NCBI RefSeq assembly: GCF_018691265.1
Contig: NW_024881316.1
Coordinates: 25,025,819 to 25,089,818, forward strand
Direction of reading: 5' to 3'
Origin: Tyto alba
Lineage: Eukaryota; Chordata; Aves; Strigiformes; Tytonidae
DNA length: 64,000 nt
Shown here piece by piece: positions 23,560 to 37,600 of this stretch. The notes below the pieces were generated by a model, which was not told the origin of the DNA, made no database searches, and saw only the letters and a program-made list of their open reading frames with translations. The position numbers were made by a program, and so were the translations under genes. Positions within the stretch are counted from its first letter, which is position 1; every line of letters starts with the position of its first letter.

Positions 23560-26109
23560 GGAAGAGAGCTTTTCATCTTTAGGAACAAGTGAGTTGCCAA
23601 AGACATTGTTCAAGAGAGACTTTGCACAAGCAGCGAGGCAGAGGAAACATACCTGGTACCCCCTTCTCCAGGTGACTGCTGCCCTGTGGAGGACAGGATA
23701 GCTGTAGGGTGGGGGAGGAAAGTTCGTGCCTGCTGATTGTGAGAGGATAGTGGTTTGTCCCTATATTTAAAGCAATTACAGCATTATAGCAAATTATGGT
23801 ACTGACCCTGCCTTTGCTCTGGTGCTTTTGAAAGTGTGAAGCAAATGTAGTAAAACCTTCTGCACCTTGGCACTAAAGCTGGGGGCTCAGTCTAGCTGGG
23901 TTCTTTGCTGGAACGGGTTTTAATGGCTGTGGGATTTCTGATGAACCAGGAATTTGTGGCCTCTTACTGATAGAAAAGAGTGGCTAAATTTTGGAGGGAA
24001 TGGACTTATTTTGCTGGAATTCCCTACATGAATTCTGCAGGTCCCTGAATTTTTTATATTATGAACTTGTAGAAAACAGCTTGGCAGTTGCCAGATGTGT
24101 GGACAGTGTGGGTTTTTTCCTCCAGTAGTCTATTTAAAGTTTATAGAAAGAGTCAGTGATAAGATCACACAAAGTTTTACCACTTCAATATTTCCTTTTA
24201 ATTGGTTGGTTGCTCTTTCTCCTCTTAAAGCAAAGAATAAAATACCAGAAATGGGAGTTATTACCTCCTGGAGCAGGGTCTTCTGATGAAGGAACATTTA
24301 GGAAAGTGCCATCAAACCAAGGAAATGTACAGCTAGAAATGCTTTCTTTTCTAACTACTCCAGGATTCAGTCATTTTTTCCAGGGGCCCTTGTTACAGCA
24401 ATCATTTGTCACCCTAAAACTTGCCGATTCTTGTCAGTGGTTGGTTTCTCATGGATCTGGGTCAGGTAAGGACGTTCAGCTCCTCAGGACCCAACAGACT
24501 TTCCAGCCCTGAGCTTCTGTAGCAGAAATGCCATCAGCTGGATGCGTGGTTCTGGCAACACATTGTTTACAGATGTGATAAGTGTTGTACAAGAAGTAAA
24601 AGGGGGGGAATGATCCAGCTGACTCATCTGTAAAAAAATCTTCTGTCTCCTTCTCTTCTGCCTCTTAACTAAGACATGTAGTCTTCACTCTCAGTACTCC
24701 TTGTCAGTCCTGGGCAGGAATAAAGCAAGGTCAAAATCTCGCCTTACATAGTGTTAACTCCTTTGTCCTTTGGCAAGGAGATTAGATCTTCAAAGGCAGT
24801 TGCTTTTCTGAATGATGAGCCTATTATTTTTGTACTGTTTTGAAGGCAGAGGATTTAACAAGGCATCTAGCGACAGGGTTTTGTCCTGAGCAGCACGAGG
24901 CCACAGTGTAACAGTTGTACCTGGAGTGATTTCTTTTATTTTTTCTCTTAATTCTCAGAATGGTGGGAGAAGGAATATTTTCAGTACCTTCTATTTAACG
25001 CTAGCTGTCACTTGTACTTGCCTGACTTTTTTGTTGTTAGTACTGTTCACTACGCATGGTTGTACTGTCTGTCGTGATGTTTATCATCTTAAAACGAAGG
25101 CACCAAGTATTGATGCAGCTGCAGCCATACAGGATTAACTCATGTTTCACAGGGGTACAGCAGGAAAATAGAAAAGTTTTAAGATTTACTTCTTATAGGG
25201 TGGCTGGCTGTATGAAGAAACAGCAGAAAGGCAAGCTGTGGTGTGCATTTACAGTGTCAGTATGTGCCTTTTCTTCCTTTAGGTAAAAGCGGATAAATTC
25301 ACTTTTATTGAGGAATGTAACTCATTCAGTGTATTACATGTTGGAGTTTTTTATGTGTTATTGGCCACCACGGAATTTCACTTCTCTCATGGCATTCCAG
25401 GTACTACTACCACATGCTCACTGTAAATAAAAGTAACCACACAAATAAATACTTAACATGCGGTAACTTGCCTAAGGGTGGCTTGTGCGTGTGCTTTTTT
25501 CAGTGTCATCTGTTTCCCAAACTTGAGTGATCCTCCAAAAGGTATCATTTACCCATCTGAAAACAGGGGTTGTAGCTACACATCTTAGCAGGGCATCTCA
25601 GTCCAGGTTTCATGTGTACTGTTACCCTTGTACCAGCCAGTGTTTCATGGTGTAGCTTTACCTCTGTGACTGTCACCCTCAGCTTTCATGATCTTCCTCT
25701 AATTTCTCAGCCTTTTATTCGATCGCTGTATCTAGTTAGCATGTGAACCCCCGATAACCTTTTTATAGCTAAACCTGTTTACTGGATAACTGCACACAGC
25801 CATTTCTTGCTTTGTAGGGTGGTTCACATGTGCAGGATAATTGCAGGTGCTTATACGGGTCAGGCAGCAAGGTTTCATATGTCAAGCTAATAAGTGAAAA
25901 GAAGATAATCAAGAATTATAGACCTGTCCTATACTTTCAGATTTAATCTTGAGATGTCCCCTGGCTTCAGACCTTCGTGTAGCAGTGTTTTGGCAGTGGG
26001 AAGGGGCAAGCTGGTGGTGGGTGCTCTCTTGGTGCTCAGACCTGGAGCTGCTGCTGTGGGGTGGTGGAAGAAATAAGGAGTTACATGGGAGGATGGCTCC
26101 ACTTGTAAC

Positions 26110-26199
26110 TCTTTTTTTTTTTTTTTTCCTTACTTCCTGTTTTCAAAATTTTAATACGCATTTATGAGAAACAGGCATTTAAAAATAAAAAAAAAAAAA
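26110..26199. repeat. Paired poly-T and poly-A tracts
   Basis: A T-run (26110-26127) and an A-run (about 26187-26199) are separated by about 60 bases, so they could pair as a hairpin. No element body was recognised. Confidence 0.6.
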
Positions 26200-29100
26200 G
26201 TAAATTGACGCTTGCTGTCTGGAAGCTACACAGTACTCGAACTCTGCTGCTAGTAATGGTTGTGCAAGACTGGGCTTCTCCATCCTTTGGACCTGTTGGC
26301 TGTGGTCTCATCAGCTCTGTTAGAAAATGCTGCCTTTTGACCGGGAAGGCTCATTAAAATAGGCTTTGGGGACGGTAACTTTATTTTTCTCTTGTGAAAG
26401 TAAAAAGTTGGTTTGAGTGAAGTGCACAAACAGAGATTAGAGGAGTCCCTTTATTAATGGAGAGAAGAGGAGCTTTTCAGACCTTCTTGCAGGTGGCACT
26501 TGAATAAGAGAAAGGAGACCTGAAATCAAAGCTGAAGTCCTTATGGCACTCTGGACTTAGCTTTTGACTCCTTCATCTTCTCAGCTCTCTCTTTAGTGTC
26601 CCAGGCTTCCTCTGGCTAATTTGACATTGTGAGCTACAGTTAGCAATGTTTTCCCAGTTGCAATACTAGCACAGATTTTGAAAAAAGAGGGAGCTTCAGA
26701 TTAGAACAGTAAACTGTTAATAAACTCTAACATACTGCATAAGCAGGAGGAGGGTTTTGGAGCAAAGCTATATAGCAAATGCTGTGCTTTGACTTTTTTG
26801 GAAGGAAAGCCAACTTGTTGCTCTTGAGCCATGTACATATTCTAACCTAGTTTGCTACAGATCTTCTCTTCTGTTTTGTTCTCATTTCAAAAAAGAAAAC
26901 AAAAAGCAAACAAGTTCTTTAACCCCCCAGCTGGGAGTTATCTGTGCGGTGTCCTTGCACATTTTATAGTTGTGTGCTATTACGAACACAACAGTTGAAT
27001 AAACCTGCATGCTTTGCCTTTTCTTCCTCCCTGTTTTATTTCTGTAAATACTTTTGCAATCTGCACTTTATTACTCTAACAGCACCGTGCTATAAGCTGA
27101 CAGCAGCAAGGATGTTTCCAGTATCACAGTGCTGAGGTACGGGTGCAGCAACCGGGCATGGGGTACCCCCCTCAAATGTTTTCTCCCAGGAAAATGCATG
27201 CTGTTGCAAAAAGTATTTTACTGTAGCGCTAAGGGATGCCAGATCTCCTCTGCTAAGGGGGGCTTTGCAGCATGAGAGGTCCTTATTTGTATCCGGATGC
27301 ATCCTTCTGGGATGGGGAGGCAGTGATGTACCATTTTCCTTGGATTCTCAGTACTTCCATTGATGCATATGTGTGGTTGCTTCCAACTTGCTGTTCCTGC
27401 TTGACCATCGCCCTCGGTGTTTTCCCTCTGGCTGAAGTTATCCCGTGGCACAGCAAGAGCTGTTGACTGTGATGGGATAAAATACATGGGACTGTCCTGA
27501 TCCTAGGACACTCAGATCCTCATTTGAGCTAGTTTAGATCTGCTGAAAATGCGAATCAAACTGCAGGGACCTATGATTTGCCTTAACTCACCTATCTGAA
27601 GATTATTAGATTCTGGTTTAATGAGGTATTGGGTATGGAGCACAGTCAGTTATTCCATTTTCCAGTACCCTTTCTTGTATTTGTTTCTGTTCTGCAAAAT
27701 ACTTTAATTACCACAACTGTATTTATGTATGAAGATGATAATTACTGAAGGATTTGGGGAGGTGGAATGACAGGAAAAATAATGTCATGAAATCGTCACC
27801 TTAGTTAATTGGCCGAAGTCTTCCTTTACCCTCTGCGTTTCCAAATGTTTTGAAATACCATTGAGGTTAAGCTAGTTGAGACTAGCTTCTCTCCTTTGTC
27901 CTGCATTTTTTATGCTTCCCTGAGTTTTATACAAATCATTTATTTCTAAACTTCCTTATGCTGGTGCTGCTGGTGAGTGTGAAAGCTCAGCACTGCAGGT
28001 CCTGATGAGTCAGCAGCAGGTTGAAGAATTTGCCACTGATGCAAGGTGGGCCAAAAATCTGCATCACTTTGCTAGAAATACAGTTGCAAAATAAAGTTTT
28101 AAAAAATAGTTTCTTGCATTTTAACAAAACTAAAGTGCAAAATCCGCAGCATTCATGCTTCACCTGATTTCCCATAAAATAAATGTACTTTCACTTTCAG
28201 ATCAATATGGACTGTGATTTATTCTAAACTCTTTCTTGGTAATGTTAAGCAAGCTTGGGACCTAAGATGGTATTGAAAACGAGCAAAAAAGGGCAATCTG
28301 GGTCTGGCAGCAAGTTGAAAGGCAAAGGGAATACATGCAAGGACAGTTAAGGCTTTGGGAATAGAAAGCAGAAACTAGACAGCTTTGGAAAATGGACAGA
28401 AAATGGTTGACAGCTTTGGTTATCGGTGCTGTCTTCCAGTTCTGAAGCAGCTGAGCATTTTCAATTCCAGTACATTTATAAAAGCAAACAGCTGCATGGT
28501 CGTTGTGGTTTTGGAGGAGTGATAGTTTGTACTTTCGGAGTAGGGAAAAGAGGAGTCACCTCTGCAGTATCAGGGACTGGGAAACATCACTTTAATGAGA
28601 AGACACAATTCAAGATTTCCAAAATCAAGTGCCTAAAATTAGGCATCAAAGCCCTAATTTAAGAACGGAGAAAGTGGCAATTTTCCAAGAAGGCTGAGCG
28701 GCCAGGCCTGACTGTGCATTGCTCTCGGAAGCCAGCACGATAATTTAGATGCCTATTTTGGGGATTTTTTTTGGAACTCATGTTAAAGCACTTAAATGTG
28801 AAAACTGGGATCTGTTGTTTCATGGAATTCTCAAGCAGCAGTGTGAGAGCTGGAGGATCCTGCTGAAAGGGAGCAGGCTTCCAATGCTTTGAGCTTTTAC
28901 CCCAAAATGTTTTGTTGCTGCTGTTTGGTTTGCTTAAAAAGGGTGGCATGGAACAAGGGACAAACCTTTATATTTTGGTGCCTTATCTTTGCACCTGGAA
29001 ATTGAAGTTACTCCAACAAGAAACATTAAAATATGACCAATAATTCTTAAACCCCATTTTGGCATAAATGCTCCAGAATGTGTTTTCTGTGGAAAGCGTA

Positions 29101-29892
29101 TGAGAGAATTTCCTTTGAAGGGCAGGAGCTGGTAAAATACTTCAGTATTTAGTAGCTGTTTATTCAGAGAGTGGTGATTTGCATTAGAAGAGCAGCTTAT
29201 CACTGTTGGTAGCCTGTATGAAAAACTTATATATATTTTTTTTTTTTAATGTACTGCAAGAAAAGCACATTTCTGTGTAGCCTTTGGCCTGTATTTTTGG
29301 TTGCCACACTGAGGAGCACCAGGGCCATCTGTGCTCAGACCGAGTGGCAGGGGAGAGCTCACATCTTCTGCCCAAACACATGGGTGGCTGCTGGAGTGTA
29401 GTGCGTGTTCCAGCTCATAGCACCAGAAGTGGACCGAGGATGCAAAATGTTCTGTGGATGTCCAAAAAACCCCTGTCTAAATCCAGAGGATTTTAGGAAA
29501 AGTATTTTAATGATGAGACTCGATCTTATTGGGGTAAGGTGCAACTTTAGCCTTCATTATGTTTGTGTTGCAGAATTGGAAGTCCAGTAATTTTGTTTTG
29601 TTTAAAACATCAGGTGTGCAGTTTTCCTGGATTAAATATTTGGACTTGAAGCAAAGAGTCTTTCAGGTTGTAAACCTGAGTGCTTCCAGGCTCTGATCCA
29701 GCTTGCCCTCGTGTTCAGGGGCCTTACTGCACTGGTAAAATTTGGTATCAGAGGATGACTTCTTTCCTGTCCATTGTAGAAAGTCAGGTTAGGAAAAAAT
29801 AACTAGTGTATATATAAATAGCTACCTGTTTTAAAAAGCAGTGTGTGGCATAATTGGGTCGGGTTTTTTTGACCGTAGGTACTGAATAAGAC

Positions 29893-31053
29893 TATGGATG
29901 TCATCTATCTTGGCTTCTGTAAGGCCTTTGACATGGTCACCCACAACATCCTTCTCTCTAAATTGGAGAGATACGGATTTGATGGGTGGATTGCTTAGTG
30001 GATGAGGAGTTGGTTGGATGATTGCATCCAGAGGGTAGTGATCCATGGCTCAATGTCCAGATGGAGATCAGTGACGAGTGGTGTCCCTTAGGGGACTGAG
30101 ATATTAAACAGTACTGTTTAATATCTTCATGATATAGACAGTGGGATCGAGTGCATCCTCAGCAAGTTTGCAGATGATACCAAGCTGAGTGGTGAGGTTG
30201 ACATGCCTGACGGATGGGATGCCATCCAGAGGGACCTGGACAGGCTTGAGAAGTGAGCCCATATAAACCTCATGAGGTTCCAACAAGGCCAAGTGCAAGA
30301 TCCTGCACATGGGGGGGTCAAAGGCAACCCCTGGTATCAATACAGGCTGGGGGGTGAAGGGGTTGAGAGCAGCCCTGCAGAGGACTTGAGGGTCCTGTTG
30401 GATGAAAAGCTTAATATGAGCTGGCAATGTGCGCTTGCAGCCCATAAAGCCAATAGTATCCTGGGCTGCATCAGAAGTGTGGCCAGCAGGCTGAGGGAGG
30501 TGATTCTGCCCCTCTGTTCCACTCTGGTGAGACCCTGTCAGGGGTGCTGTGTCCAGCCCTGGAGCCCTCCGCACAGGAAAGACATGGTCTTGTTGCAGCA
30601 GGTCCAGAGGAGGCCATGAAGATGGTCAGAGGGCTGAAGCACCTCCCCTACGAGGACAGGCTGACTTGGGGTTGTTCAGCTTGGAGAAGAGAAGGCTCTG
30701 GGGAGACCTTATAGTGGCCTTCCAGTGCTTAAAGGGGGGTTGTAAGAAAAATGGGGGCAGACTTTTCAGTAGGGTCTGTTTCAATAGGACAAGGGCTAGT
30801 GGCTTTAATCTGAGAGGGCAGATTTAGACTAGATATAAGGAAGAAGTTTTTTACGTTGGTGGTGGTGAAACACTGGAACAGGTCACGCAGAGAGGTGGTG
30901 TAGATATCCCATCCCTGGAAGCATTCAAGGCCAGATTGGATGGGGCTCTGAGCAACCCGATCTAGTTGAAGATGTCCCTGCTTATTGCTGGGGGGCTGGA
31001 CTAGGTGACCTTTAAAAGTCCCTTCCAACCCAAACCATTCTATGATTCTGTGA
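29893..31053 (+). mobile_element. CR1 LINE, 5'-truncated, plus strand
   Basis: Encodes degraded CR1 RT sequence in broken frames: [11 protein letters not shown] near the start, SWQCALAAHKANSILGCI, and [11 protein letters not shown] near 30670-30700. These are followed by the CR1 3' UTR and two terminal octamers (ATTCTATG, ATTCTGTG) at 31038-31053. It is sense to ELOVL5 in intron 1. Several frameshifts and stops show it is dead. The 5' edge is placed where RT similarity fades. Confidence 0.9.
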
Positions 31054-31812
31054 ATAGTGTGCCTTGCCGTGGGATGACTTCTAGGTAAAGGAGCACTGCT
31101 AGTGATCAGATCTGCTTGTGTATGTGGTCAGCTGCAGAATTTGCTTTCAGTATTAGGAAATATGCTGATTACAGTGTTTCAAATGGCCACTGGTTTAATT
31201 TTTCTGGGAGTCGATGTTCCTCTGAATTGGGAAACTATTCTAATTAAAAAAGAACCCTTGTAGTTGCTGCGGTTGAAGCAGTGTTTAATGTTGTGTGGCT
31301 GTTGGCAGGAGACTTGATGCATTTTCACATGACCCCCTCTGGAACAAAAGCAGATTGTTTCCCTCTGTTTTTCTGTTACACAAATGAGTTCCTTTTGAAA
31401 CAATTTCTTTTTCTGCAAATTCTGGAAATCGACACCAGGAGTAGTTCTTCCTTCGCTGTGCCTTTTACAATCTGCTGTCTGATAATACTGGCACAAAAAG
31501 CTGCTTTGGGGTAGCAGCACAAAAAAGCTGAAACCTCTTCAGAAATTTTCCTCCTCTTGGGGAATGAGGTTTTTCTTCCAATTTTACGGAAGGGTTGAAC
31601 ATGGAGTTTCATTCCTTGCTCTTTTTGCTATATCTAGGTGGAGTTTGTTTCTGCTTTTGTAGTTGTTTCGTTTACATATCTGCATTTTCAGTGTCCAGAA
31701 AACAACAGCATATAGCAAGTCAGTTCTGAATTGAGCTTTCTTGTATATTTTTGTATAATGAACCTTTGTTTTTGAAACAAACTGTCCTAGTTTTGTTATC
31801 ATTCATCCCCAT

Positions 31813-32088
31813 ATGGAAGAAGAAATGGACACAAAGGTCATCTCATTTAGAAAGTATGAAGATGCTCTTCCTAGGGAGGAAAAGGAAGAGGAGGGAGAAG
31901 ATGAAACGGTAACCACCTCCACCCAATCTCTATCTCTGAGTGAGCTGCAGGATATACAAAGTGATTTCAGCCATCATCAAAGCGAGTGCATTGTCACTTG
32001 GCTGCTCAGATGCTGGAATAATGGGGCCAATAGCTTGGATTTAGAGGGTAAAGAAGCCAGGCAGCTGCAGTCCCTTGCTAACAAAGCA
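31813..32088 (+). pseudogene. Endogenous retrovirus gag-like remnant
   Basis: An open frame of about 90 codons with an acidic N-terminal part (EEKEEEGEDE), then TWLLRCWNNGA and LEGKEARQLQSL. These resemble a Gag segment found in bird endogenous retroviruses, a family assignment recalled rather than searched. It stops abruptly where antisense LTR sequence starts at about 32089. The rest of gag, pol and env are absent. It is a relic and no function is expected. Confidence 0.55.
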
Positions 32089-32391
32089 GGGGGGCTCTCA
32101 CTTCCCAGCCAACCCTCATCTATATACTGAACATGATGTTATATGATATGGAATATTTCACTGGTCAGTTTGGGTCCATTGCTCTGGCTCTACTCCCTCC
32201 CGGCTTCTTGTACACCTGTACATGGGCAGGACATGGGAAGCTGGAAAGTCCTTGATTTCTTAGCAGCAGCTGAAAACATCAGTGTATTATCAACATTCTT
32301 CTCATACCAAATCCCATACTGAATCCAAAACACAGCCCTATTTGAGCTACTAAGAAGAAAAGTTAGCTCTATCCCAGCCAAAAACAGGACA
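32089..32391 (-). mobile_element. Partial ERVL-like LTR (5' part), minus strand
   Basis: Closely similar to the 5' part of the minus-strand LTR at 7541-8143: shared CTCATCTATATACTGA, the TTATATGATATGGAA segment, and the end ...CAGGACA at 32391. The half carrying R/U5 is missing. It abuts the gag-like remnant in opposite orientation, so the ERV has been rearranged or two insertions have merged. Confidence 0.75.
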
Positions 32392-32604
32392 CAGACTCTG
32401 CCATCTGAAGCCTTCCTCTGCAAAAAGGGGAGCTGAAGTCAAGCACAGATGCTGGGTTGTTGGATGATGCAGTGCTGCGTAACTAAATCAATCAGTGCTG
32501 GATCAAAGGAGCAACAGACAAATTGAGTAAATGGGGATTTCAAGCAACTAAATTAATTATCCACTTGGGAGTGCTTTTTCTGGTGATATTTAATAGCTAA
32601 CATT

Positions 32605-32640
32605 AAAAAAAAAAAAAAAAAGAGAGGTGGAAAAAAAAAA
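32605..32640. repeat. Poly-A tracts
   Basis: A17, then GAGAGGTGG, then A10. Low-complexity sequence with no adjoining retroelement recognised. Confidence 0.8.
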
Positions 32641-34609
32641 GAGCTTGCTCTGGATAACTTCTTGAAAATTATGTACTAATTTCTCACAGTCTTCCTATGT
32701 TCATGCTTCTGGTAGCACAACATAGGCTTCTCAGTTAAATTTCCTTATTCCTAGGACACTAGTATGCCAGTGCTGTGGCCAGTCACGCAAGTCCTCACAG
32801 TTTGTCATGGCTGGTGAGGTAACATATTCCCAAAGATGCACCTTCTTGTCAAGTGTGTACTTAGTCGGTCTGGGCTTCTTCAGTTGGAAAATAAAACTGG
32901 TGTGAAGCAGGACTGCAAAAGACTTAACTCTCCTGGTTATTTTAATCAAGCTCTTTTGTTTGTGCCTGGTGACCAAATTCCAGGGAAGTTTCTGTGCTTT
33001 TGCATAGTCCAAAGCGTTACGAAGACTTGTTGCACGTGAAGGGGAAAGTCCTTTTCATTTGATGGCCCCGAGAGCCCCGTGGGAAACAGTGGGTTGGGGA
33101 TGCAGCCAGAAATCCTCGGTGAGCACATCAGCCTCCTGCCTGGAGCTTGCGGTGGAAGGGATGTGAGCTTATACAGAAGACCACACGATATAAATGCACA
33201 TGTCCAAGCCTGTTGTGTTTTCTTGGTTCCACGGGAAGTTGAAGCCCTTGTGGGGCCTGGGCAGCTCCCAGTCCCACTTTGGACCCGGGAGGGGATGTCG
33301 TTTGCATCCTGCTTGGCTTTTCTTGCTGGATTTGAAAGAAATGGAAGTGTCAGTCCCAGCTGAGTAAAACCAGAGAACCTACTATTCATTTTACTTGCAT
33401 GTCAGAAATCCCCTGGAGGCAGGGTTTTCACAGGTGGAAGAGAGATGTTTCTTCAGCTAGAGCCAAAAAAAAAAAAAGCAATGAGCTTTGTTGTTGTTAG
33501 CAAATAAGTGTAAACTCATGTAATCACTTTGGTTTTCGCTGTGGTTGTGTTGACAGTTTATGTATTGCTTACTTTATTTCACAGTAACGAAAAATTGTTA
33601 ATATTAGTACTTCGGGTAGGAGAAACATCAAGCAGTGAAAACTGCCCTATTAAGAACGGATAAAATTATTTTAGTGAAAGTTCAGTACAATTCTGAATAG
33701 AAAAAAGGAAATTAGAAGAGTGGGGGGTTTTTTTGGTTTTGTTGATTTTTTTTTTTTTAATCAAGAAGAAAATTACTTCCTCCTCTCTTGAGAATGGCTT
33801 CATGTACCATTGTCCCTGCTCGTGGAAAGTGTCACTACTTCTTTCCTCCTCTAGCCTTAGGGAGGTGCAGTGGCACCTCAGATAATATACCTCAGATAAT
33901 ATACCAGGAGCTACCAGTGCATACTGGCCATGTGAGGAGCTGACAGGTCTGCTGATGGATGTGTTTTATCTGGTAATGGCTTGCCCGTAAGCAGCTACTG
34001 GAACTCGAGATGTTCATGCTACGAACTGCAATGTTTTCTCCCTTGCCTCTGCAGCCCTCCCTGTCATTCGGTGACTGTTGATCTCTTAGTTTTATGGGCT
34101 GTTAATCAGAGCTGTAATCAGTCACCTATCCACAAAAAAGTGAAAGCAGAGCCAGTTTTCAATTTTTTTTCCCCTTCCCTCCTCCTCCCCATCTAGCATG
34201 GCCAGCTATTCAAGGCTCTTTGTTAAAAGAGCTTCATAGTATTTATTTGAGAATATCAATGTTGCTGGCTTTCTCAAGATCCAATCCTCCTCATCATCCT
34301 TCTCCTCCTTGCAGAGCAATCTTGCAAGACATCAACCCGTATTTGCACTTACAAAATACAGAATTAAAAAAAACTTCAGGTTAATCTGAACTCATTATTT
34401 TAAGTTTAAGAAATACTGCTCCTACACCAGTGACTCTCTGACACTAGGATAAGCTTTATGTACTTTATATATTCTGGTAATGTCCAGTATGTCTGCTGTA
34501 ATTTTTACATGTTAGTATTTTCTTTGCTAACCATAACAAATAGTACTCAGATGATTAAACTGTTTCCGTGAGCTGAAGAACTAACTTTCTCCTCTTCTTT
34601 CCATTTCAG

Positions 34610-34678
34610 TAGGTTGTAGAATGGAACTTCTGGATAAAACAATCAATAGCTACTTTGATGTTTGGCTTGGACCCAGAG
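34610..34678 (+). CDS. ELOVL5: ELOVL5 exon 2 (first coding exon; codons 1-20)
   Basis: Acceptor AG at 34608-34609, 11 bases of 5' UTR, ATG at 34621, and donor GAG|GTAAGA (GT at 34679). It encodes [19 protein letters not shown] plus the first base of Asp20. The N-terminal residues are the least conserved part of the family. Confidence 0.95.
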
Positions 34679-37600
34679 GTAAGATTTGTCAAAAATTAAA
34701 TACATAAATAAAACTGCTATTTAAATGCAGATACTAGAGCATAAGGAACAGGTTTTCTCTAACATACTGATTTTGATAGGTGACTACTTTCTTTAGTAAC
34801 TGCAAAGCATCAAAATGTGTGATTCTGTAATAAATAAAAAAGTCTATTTGATGTTTCTGATCTTTTGACCTGAAGAGCTACTAATTTTTCACCCATGATA
34901 GTCATAGGTTCTATTCTTCCAGTCAGTTAAGCTCGTGTTAGTCTCAGTGAATAACTACTTATCTCACTCAGATATTTGCCGGCTTGCTTCCTTAAAGAAT
35001 TTAATAATAGCTTTTATTTTTAAAAATCATTTTAAAATTTGCATTTCATGAAATAAAAATACTCTTGCCCTCATAGCTAGAGCTGCTAAGGAATTTTTCA
35101 GTGAAAAAGTCTGTAGTTTTTGGAAGGCATTGCTTCTTTGAAACCATTCTTTTTAAAGAAACAAAGTTTTTGGTAGGTTTTTGACTGGGAAAAAGTCTAT
35201 AGGTGGAGAACTGCAATCCTGGTCAGCACAAGGAAGGGAAAGGCAGTGGGACCAGAGCAGGTGGTGGCTTCCTGGTGAGGGCTTCCAGCTAGGGTAGGGA
35301 TGGCCCTGTTCCACCTGGTCCTGACCAAGGCGGGATTAAATGTCAGCATCCCATACGGAGTGTGCATAGCAATGCTGATCAGTGGTGTGTGCTTTCTTCC
35401 TCTGATTGCTTCAGTAGTGTCTCTTCTACCTCTTTCTTTGTCCCAGTGAAACTCGGTCGTGGTGCTACTTCCTCTCAGGACAAATTCCACAGGAGGTGGA
35501 ACAAGCCTCTGATCCTTCAAAGTGTGTTTTCTGTTTGCTTTTAGTAGCTCAGTGCCCTTGTTGCCCCCCTCTTCATGCTAAGCCCATTTAAATTAGTCTG
35601 AATTTTCTGATACAACTTACTGCATGTGTTGGCATACGGTCTGTATTTGCCCTGTCTTAAAAATAATGAACCATAAAGGTGGCAAATCCAAACAGTTTCC
35701 CAACTTTCTTAACTACTTCCCAACCTACATTTTTAAGGCCTCATTTCTTATCTTCAGAATCCACATGTGACTCCTTTAAAATTAAGTCAGGGCTGTGAAT
35801 GCCAGCAATACTTGAATTGTTCATTTATGGTTTTGTAAACTTGGTTTCAATCCTTTGGACTGCCTTTAGTGAGAGGAATGAAATACCGTGCTGTTGCTGG
35901 GTACGAACAACACAGGTGTGGTTCAGAAGAATCACGCACTTGTCCCAAGTGTTCCCCTGGAATCCTCTGGTTTGGGGTGGTTTATGTGCTTTTCCTGAGC
36001 AGCCAGCTGAGCAGTCCATGTTGCCAGCCAGACTGGTTAGTCAGACTGGACTGACTGCTCTGTGTTTCATTGCTCATACCAGGGCTCCAAAATTTAATCC
36101 TTTTGAGTAGCACATACATAATTCTTATTGGGTTAGTATTGATTAGAAAATAATTAGCAGGATCCTCCACAAAGGTATCTGCTTCACTCTTAGCTTTGAT
36201 GGCTCTGTGAGGAAATAAGGTGTGTGCTATCAGGAAAGGTTGGTTTGAGGGAATAAGGAGAGAGAAGAATTATGAAGAAGCTTTTCTTCATAATTTAAGC
36301 TCATCTGTGGTATTCAGGATGGATGATGATTCTGAACGGTAATGAGTATTTAAAAATAATAGCAGTAATAATTTGAGAATATTTTTGCCTTAGGAAGATA
36401 ATTATTTCTGCTTTCTTTAACAACTGTATAACTAAATCTTGTTTGCAGAGGTTGTCTGTAATTAGCAATGTGGCCCTTAATAAAAGGGCTTGCTGTTCTT
36501 CCTTCATCTTTCTCTTGTATTGTGGTGCTGGAAGCATTTTGGGCACAGCTTTTTCTGGATGCATTGAGTTCTTCCCCTTACAAAATCTAAGTGTGTATGT
36601 TTTTGTTTGTCTGTTTCAGACCCCAGAGTAAAAGGATGGCTTCTTCTGGAGAACTATACACCTACCTTTATCTTCTCAGTCTTGTACTTACTAATCGTGT
36701 GGCTAGGACCAAAGTACATGCGGAATAAGCAACCGTTCTCATGCAGGGGTATTCTAGTGGTCTACAACCTTGGACTTACGCTGCTTTCTCTGTATATGTT
36801 TTATGAGGTAGGAGGAAGGGGGTTGGATCAAGGTTATTTTGCAGTATCTGTTTTAATTATATTGGCTTATGTTGAAAATTGTATCTGAGGACAGTCCTCC
36901 TAAACCTGGAGAAATATCTGCAGAAATGTTGCAACTCTTCTTCAATGTCACTTCTTGGGAGAAAACTGTAGTTGTAATGTTACCTCTAAGGATGGTATTG
37001 AAACAAACCTTGCCTTAAACATCTATGCTGGCCTTGGGTAGCAACTTCTCAAATGCACTTCTCTCACTCAGTGAAAGAGAATGGCCCATCTTTCAGCATG
37101 AACCTGGTTACTCTTTCAGTAACTCCTCCTTGCCTAGAAGACATGCTCAATGTGATTGTGCTGGTGGATTGTACAAAGTACTTCACAGCAAAACTACAGC
37201 TTGATTTAGCATGCAAACTGTGTTTTATTTAAATGTTTAATCATGCACGCAATCTTCATCTATTTCTGTAAGCTTGCAATAGCTTCATGTCCTCTTGGTT
37301 TTACTGAAGCAATTGCATCAATGCTGTTGTGATTCATCTGTTTCTTGGAAGTTAAAATCTGAGCATACAAATATATTTCAAACTGAATTGGACTTTCTGT
37401 GAACTTACTTTCTTTCCTAACAAAACAAAAATTGAGGCAGTATAAAGTTTTCCACTTGTCAGAGAGCTCTTTAGCTGGTTTCACTCAGAATTACATGTTT
37501 TTTATTAAAGTGAAAATGAAAAACTGTGGCAGTGTAAATAAGAATGTGGTTGGAAAATGATTGAGTGTGGGGCTTTTGTGTACAGGATACTCTGGCTTTC

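Larger units (their letters stand above)
10229..34609 (+). other. ELOVL5: ELOVL5 intron 1
   Basis: A 24.4-kb intron between the CpG-island donor and the acceptor TTTCCATTTCAG|TAG at 34608-34609. Apart from the separately listed transposons, homopolymer tracts and candidate exons, it is AT-rich sequence with only chance open frames. The stretches 17.5-22.0, 23.6-29.8 and 32.6-34.6 kb hold nothing else I can identify. Confidence 0.75.

Noticed and set aside
36805..36888. Read-through tail after ELOVL5 exon 3
   Set aside because: It is intron sequence past a valid donor. The protein continues at 44007 with the expected LVTGVWEGG, so this is not the real end.
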